The position numbers and the translations under genes were made by a program. DNA of 64,000 nt from CAXXOK01 sp963663285 (GTDB lineage Bacteria; Bacillota; Clostridia; Christensenellales; Aristaeellaceae). This document shows positions 61,259-64,000 of the stretch, piece by piece. The notes under the pieces are model-generated. The model was not told where the DNA came from, searched no databases, and saw only the letters and a list, made by a program, of their open reading frames with translations. The stretch covers positions 1,798,001 through 1,862,000 of the forward strand of contig CAXXNI010000002.1 of the NCBI GenBank assembly GCA_963663285.2, read 5' to 3'. Positions within the stretch are counted from its first letter, which is position 1. Every line of letters begins with the position of its first letter.

Positions 61259-63502
61259 ATGTTACTAACAAACGATGTGCAGCGGAAAATCAACGCCGTT
61301 TTCGCCGGAGCCATAGCCGAGCAACGGCAGACCCTTTATGAATACGAAGTCTATGAAATCCTTCAAAGTCTTGGCCTTTCCGTACCCGCCTACTGCGTAG
61401 CGGCCGGCCCTGACGCAGTAACGGATACTGCGCTTGTGCCATTTGGCGATCGACTGGTACTCAAGGTGATTTCCCCGGATATTGCCCACAAACAAAAAGT
61501 GGGCGGCGTACAAATTGTAAAGAATCCCACCGTAGAAACAGTACAAACCGCCATGCGTAAAATGGAAGCGGATATACGCTCGCACTATCCCGATGATACA
61601 CAGCCCGCAATCAAGGGTTTTTTACTGACCGAATTTTTGTCTTTCGCGCAGGGCATTGGCTATGAAACGCTGATGGGCATCAAAAGTGATCCCGCGTTCG
61701 GCCCCTTGCTCACCGTCAGCAAGGGCGGGGACGATGCGGAGTTCTTCGCCAAATACTACGACCCCGCCAACCTGATTATGCCTCCGCTGGAGGAAGAGCA
61801 GGCGCTGGCATTTGTGAGCGCAATGAACATACGCCACAAGTTTGAAAATATCGGGCACGCAGAGTACATTGGGCTGTTTACACAGGCAGTGATGGCGCTT
61901 AGCCGTTTTGCCTACGACTATTCCGCCATCGCGCCGGAAAAGCCCGCCTATATCGTGACCGAGATGGACATTAACCCGTTTGTGATTACCGGACAGGGTA
62001 AGTTTGTGGCTGTGGATGGTTTCGCCCGGTTTGAGCCGTCCGGCCACACACAGCCCTCCTCCTGCACGCCCAACACACAGAACCTGACGCCGTTTTTTAA
62101 GCCCAAAGGGGTTGCGGTTGTCGGTGTATCTTCCAATCTGGATAAAGACAGTATGGGTCGGGAAATAGCCCGGTTGCTGCACGATCTTGGCCGGAAAGAT
62201 GTTTATCTGGTTAACGCCAAAGGCGGAAACCTGCAGTTTGACGATACGCATTACAACATTTATACCAGTGTTGCAGAGATTCAACCCGTGCCGGAACTGG
62301 CTATTTACGCCGCGCCCGCACGGTATTTTGTGGATTTTCTCAAAAATCTGCCGCCGGAAGGCCCCAAATCCATTATCGTCATCTCCGGAATCCCCTCGGA
62401 TATGAGCTATCCCGAGTTTAAAACGCAGATCGATCAGGTGCTGCCGCCCGACACCCGCATTATCGGCCCCAACTGCGTCGGCGTCTTTCACGCGCCTGAT
62501 GCGCAGGGCAAAGGCGTCAACTCCATATTCATCAGCAAGGAGAGGCTGCAAATTCTCTACGCCAAGCACAGCAACACAGCCCTGATTACCCAAAGCGGCG
62601 CGTTGGCGATATCGGTTATTGATAAAATGAAAGAAAGCAGGCTGTTTCGCTCCGTTGTTAGCATCGGTAACAAATACGATGTAAAGATTCCGGATTTGAT
62701 CGCCTACTTCAACAGCCAACCCGGCATTCAGTTGATTGCCCTCTATGTGGAGGGTATGGCGCACAACGAAGGCCGCAGCTTCTTTGAGCTGGCGCGGAAA
62801 ACACAAAAGCCCATCCTCGTTTACAAATCCGGTAAAACCGAAGCGGGCGCAAAGGCCGCCGCATCGCATACAGCGTCCATGTCGGGCAGTTACGAGGTTT
62901 TCAAAGCCGCCTGCATCCAGTCCGGGGTCATTCTGGGCGAAACACTGGAAGAGTTTGAAGCGTATCTCAAGATTTTTTCGCTGCTGGCTGGAAAGACGGT
63001 AAACGGCAACCGGGTTGCCGGGGTGCTGAACGCCGGTTTTGAGTCTACCGTCGGCGCGGATGAGCTGAACCATCTGACGCAGGCAAAGCTTGCGCCCGCA
63101 ACGCTTGCAAAACTGAAAGCGCTGGACGAGCATGGTCTGGTCGACCTGTCCACTTCGTTTTTGGATATTACCCCCTCCTCCGGCGACAAAGTATTTGCAG
63201 GTTTTGTGGAAACGCTTTTACAGGACGAGGGCGTCGATTGCGTTTTCGTTGCCGCGGTTCCGCACGCAAACGTGCTGAAATCCGACCCCGTTTCCTGCCA
63301 CGATCCGGACAGTATGGCCAACCTCATCTCCGCGATGGCTGCGAAGTACCAAAAACCGGTTGTGGTAAGCGTAAACGGCGGAGATTATTACAAGGAGTTT
63401 GCCAAGGTGTTCGAGCAGGGCGGCTTACCAGTATACGGCGATATCCGCTCCGCCATGAAAGCGCTGGATACGTACATCGCATATTACGCGCCTGCAAAAT
63501 AG
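61259..63502 (+). CDS. ADP-forming acyl-CoA synthetase (acetate-CoA ligase family), ATP-grasp half first
   Basis: This 747-residue protein joins the two halves of NDP-forming acyl-CoA synthetases. The ATP-grasp half comes first (about 1-260: LYEYEVYEILQSLGL and HKQKVGGVQIVKN), then the CoA-binding and ligase half (from about 280: FFKPKGVAVVGVSSN). The catalytic His is His537 in ASHTASMSGS. Most fused bacterial members have the CoA-binding half first, so the order is reversed here. The enzyme makes ATP from an acyl-CoA, ADP and phosphate, releasing the acid. A GAG-rich site precedes ATG 61259. It diverges from the peptide operon and is followed by a paralogue. Confidence 0.87.
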   Translation: MLLTNDVQRKINAVFAGAIAEQRQTLYEYEVYEILQSLGLSVPAYCVAAGPDAVTDTALVPFGDRLVLKVISPDIAHKQKVGGVQIVKNPTVETVQTAMRKMEADIRSHYPDDTQPAIKGFLLTEFLSFAQGIGYETLMGIKSDPAFGPLLTVSKGGDDAEFFAKYYDPANLIMPPLEEEQALAFVSAMNIRHKFENIGHAEYIGLFTQAVMALSRFAYDYSAIAPEKPAYIVTEMDINPFVITGQGKFVAVDGFARFEPSGHTQPSSCTPNTQNLTPFFKPKGVAVVGVSSNLDKDSMGREIARLLHDLGRKDVYLVNAKGGNLQFDDTHYNIYTSVAEIQPVPELAIYAAPARYFVDFLKNLPPEGPKSIIVISGIPSDMSYPEFKTQIDQVLPPDTRIIGPNCVGVFHAPDAQGKGVNSIFISKERLQILYAKHSNTALITQSGALAISVIDKMKESRLFRSVVSIGNKYDVKIPDLIAYFNSQPGIQLIALYVEGMAHNEGRSFFELARKTQKPILVYKSGKTEAGAKAAASHTASMSGSYEVFKAACIQSGVILGETLEEFEAYLKIFSLLAGKTVNGNRVAGVLNAGFESTVGADELNHLTQAKLAPATLAKLKALDEHGLVDLSTSFLDITPSSGDKVFAGFVETLLQDEGVDCVFVAAVPHANVLKSDPVSCHDPDSMANLISAMAAKYQKPVVVSVNGGDYYKEFAKVFEQGGLPVYGDIRSAMKALDTYIAYYAPAK

Positions 63503-63870
63503 TTTGCTGTAATGAAAGTACATTGGGTCGGCTGTAGATAGCCGCCCGCTCCTACAGCCCTCAGTAACCATCCGTTGCAGAGGACTGGTTTCTTGCTGTT
63601 ATTCTCTTGCCTGAAAAAAACGGATGAACCTAGCTGCGGTACTGGTTTCCCATTTCCGTATTTCCTTGCGGTAAAAGCAGGCGATCCCTGTTGGGAAAAC
63701 CCTTTGCAATCAGGTTTTACCTTTTCAATCCTGCTTATTCATGATATGATAATCCTATAAAAACGAACCGTTCAAGTCCCCCATCCCCGTCACGCACCAG
63801 TGTGTACAGCGGGTTGATCTATTCCATGTACTTGGTTTCACAAAAAAAGCATAACCGGAGGCGATACGGC
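63503..63870. other. Intergenic stretch between the two synthetase genes
   Basis: GGCTGTAG and CTACAGCC at 63530-63559 pair around 14 bases and may terminate the first synthetase gene. No other gene or clear promoter was found. Confidence 0.45.
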
Positions 63871-64000
63871 ATGCAAAAACAGACTTTGGATCAGGTAAAC
63901 GCAATCCTTGGCACCGCCTATGCAGACGGCCGCCAAACGCTATATGAGCATGAGGTGTACGAGCTTCTCAAGCTGCTCGGGTTTCAGATTCCGTTGTATC
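63871..64000 (+). CDS. Second ADP-forming acyl-CoA synthetase, 5' part only
   Basis: The first 43 codons of a gene that runs off the window. ATG 63871 has GGAGG 9 bases upstream. The protein starts MQKQTLDQVNAILGTAY and continues DGRQTLYEHEVYELLKLLGF, clearly related to the start of the synthetase at 61259. It is therefore a tandem paralogue that also begins with the ATP-grasp half. Confidence 0.85.
   Translation, partial: MQKQTLDQVNAILGTAYADGRQTLYEHEVYELLKLLGFQIPLY

Noticed and set aside
61622..63133. 503-codon minus-strand frame over the acyl-CoA synthetase
   Set aside because: It is a shadow of the codon pattern of the real gene; no ribosome site or family match.
1..64000. CRISPR array or insertion sequence
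   Set aside because: No regularly spaced repeat series and no transposase reading frame were seen.

Overview
This window is about 64 kb of chromosome from an anaerobic-type member of the Bacillota. Clostridia is the best fit, and a Christensenellales-like lineage is possible but not shown. Supporting signs are a Gram-positive-style RNase J, a separate rpoB-rpoC pair, strong AGGAGG ribosome-binding sites, TTG/GTG starts, ABC sugar and peptide importers, a YesMN-type two-component system and ADP-forming acyl-CoA synthetases. No ribosomal RNA, CRISPR array, insertion sequence, prophage or integrase was found.

Layout. 0-4 kb: a 42-codon leader peptide and an intrinsic terminator precede a heterodimeric ABC exporter, the arrangement of a ribosome-controlled attenuator. 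4.2-13.8 kb: a beta-mannan oligosaccharide operon with sugar ABC importer, cellobiose/mannobiose 2-epimerase, LacI regulator, two GH130 phosphorylases and an SGNH acetylesterase. 13.9-22.9 kb: an accessory segment that begins with a broken 3' copy of tRNA-Val. It carries a TetR-linked drug exporter, a second TetR with a divergent CMD/cyclophilin-like/cupin/hydrolase operon, a fused double cupin, an aldo-keto reductase and a decayed linear-amide hydrolase.

23-34.2 kb: core genes rnj (with a structured leader), an RseC-like protein, rpoB, rpoC and a GNAT acetyltransferase, ending at the intact tRNA-Val(GAC). The tRNA copies at 13.9 and 34.1 kb are inverted relative to each other and bracket this core block. 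34.8-44.2 kb: two divergent operons. One carries a sugar importer, a YesMN-type two-component system and a lactonase. The other carries an SDR dehydrogenase, a KDPG-type aldolase and an enolase-superfamily dehydratase. Together they spell sugar oxidation, lactone opening, dehydration and aldol cleavage. 44.7-49.9 kb: a KTSC-domain protein behind a perfect palindrome, a secreted GH5 glucanase, a secreted zinc-ribbon protein, a secreted esterase and a GNAT.

50-61 kb: a ten-gene operon on the minus strand, led by a YheO/DauR-type regulator. It continues with an ornithine-cyclodeaminase family enzyme, a complete dipeptide-type ABC importer, a Nif3-like protein, an N-acyl-D-amino-acid deacylase-like amidohydrolase and a MalY/PatB-type PLP enzyme. 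The likely substrate is a D-amino-acid-containing or N-acylated peptide. 61-64 kb: a divergent ADP-forming acyl-CoA synthetase with the ATP-grasp half first, then the start of a tandem paralogue, which could turn the acyl-CoA products of amino-acid fermentation into ATP.

The strongest candidates for something undescribed are the leader-peptide attenuator, the putative D-amino-acid peptide operon, the split sugar-acid pathway with phased regulator sites, and the inverted tRNA-Val copies.
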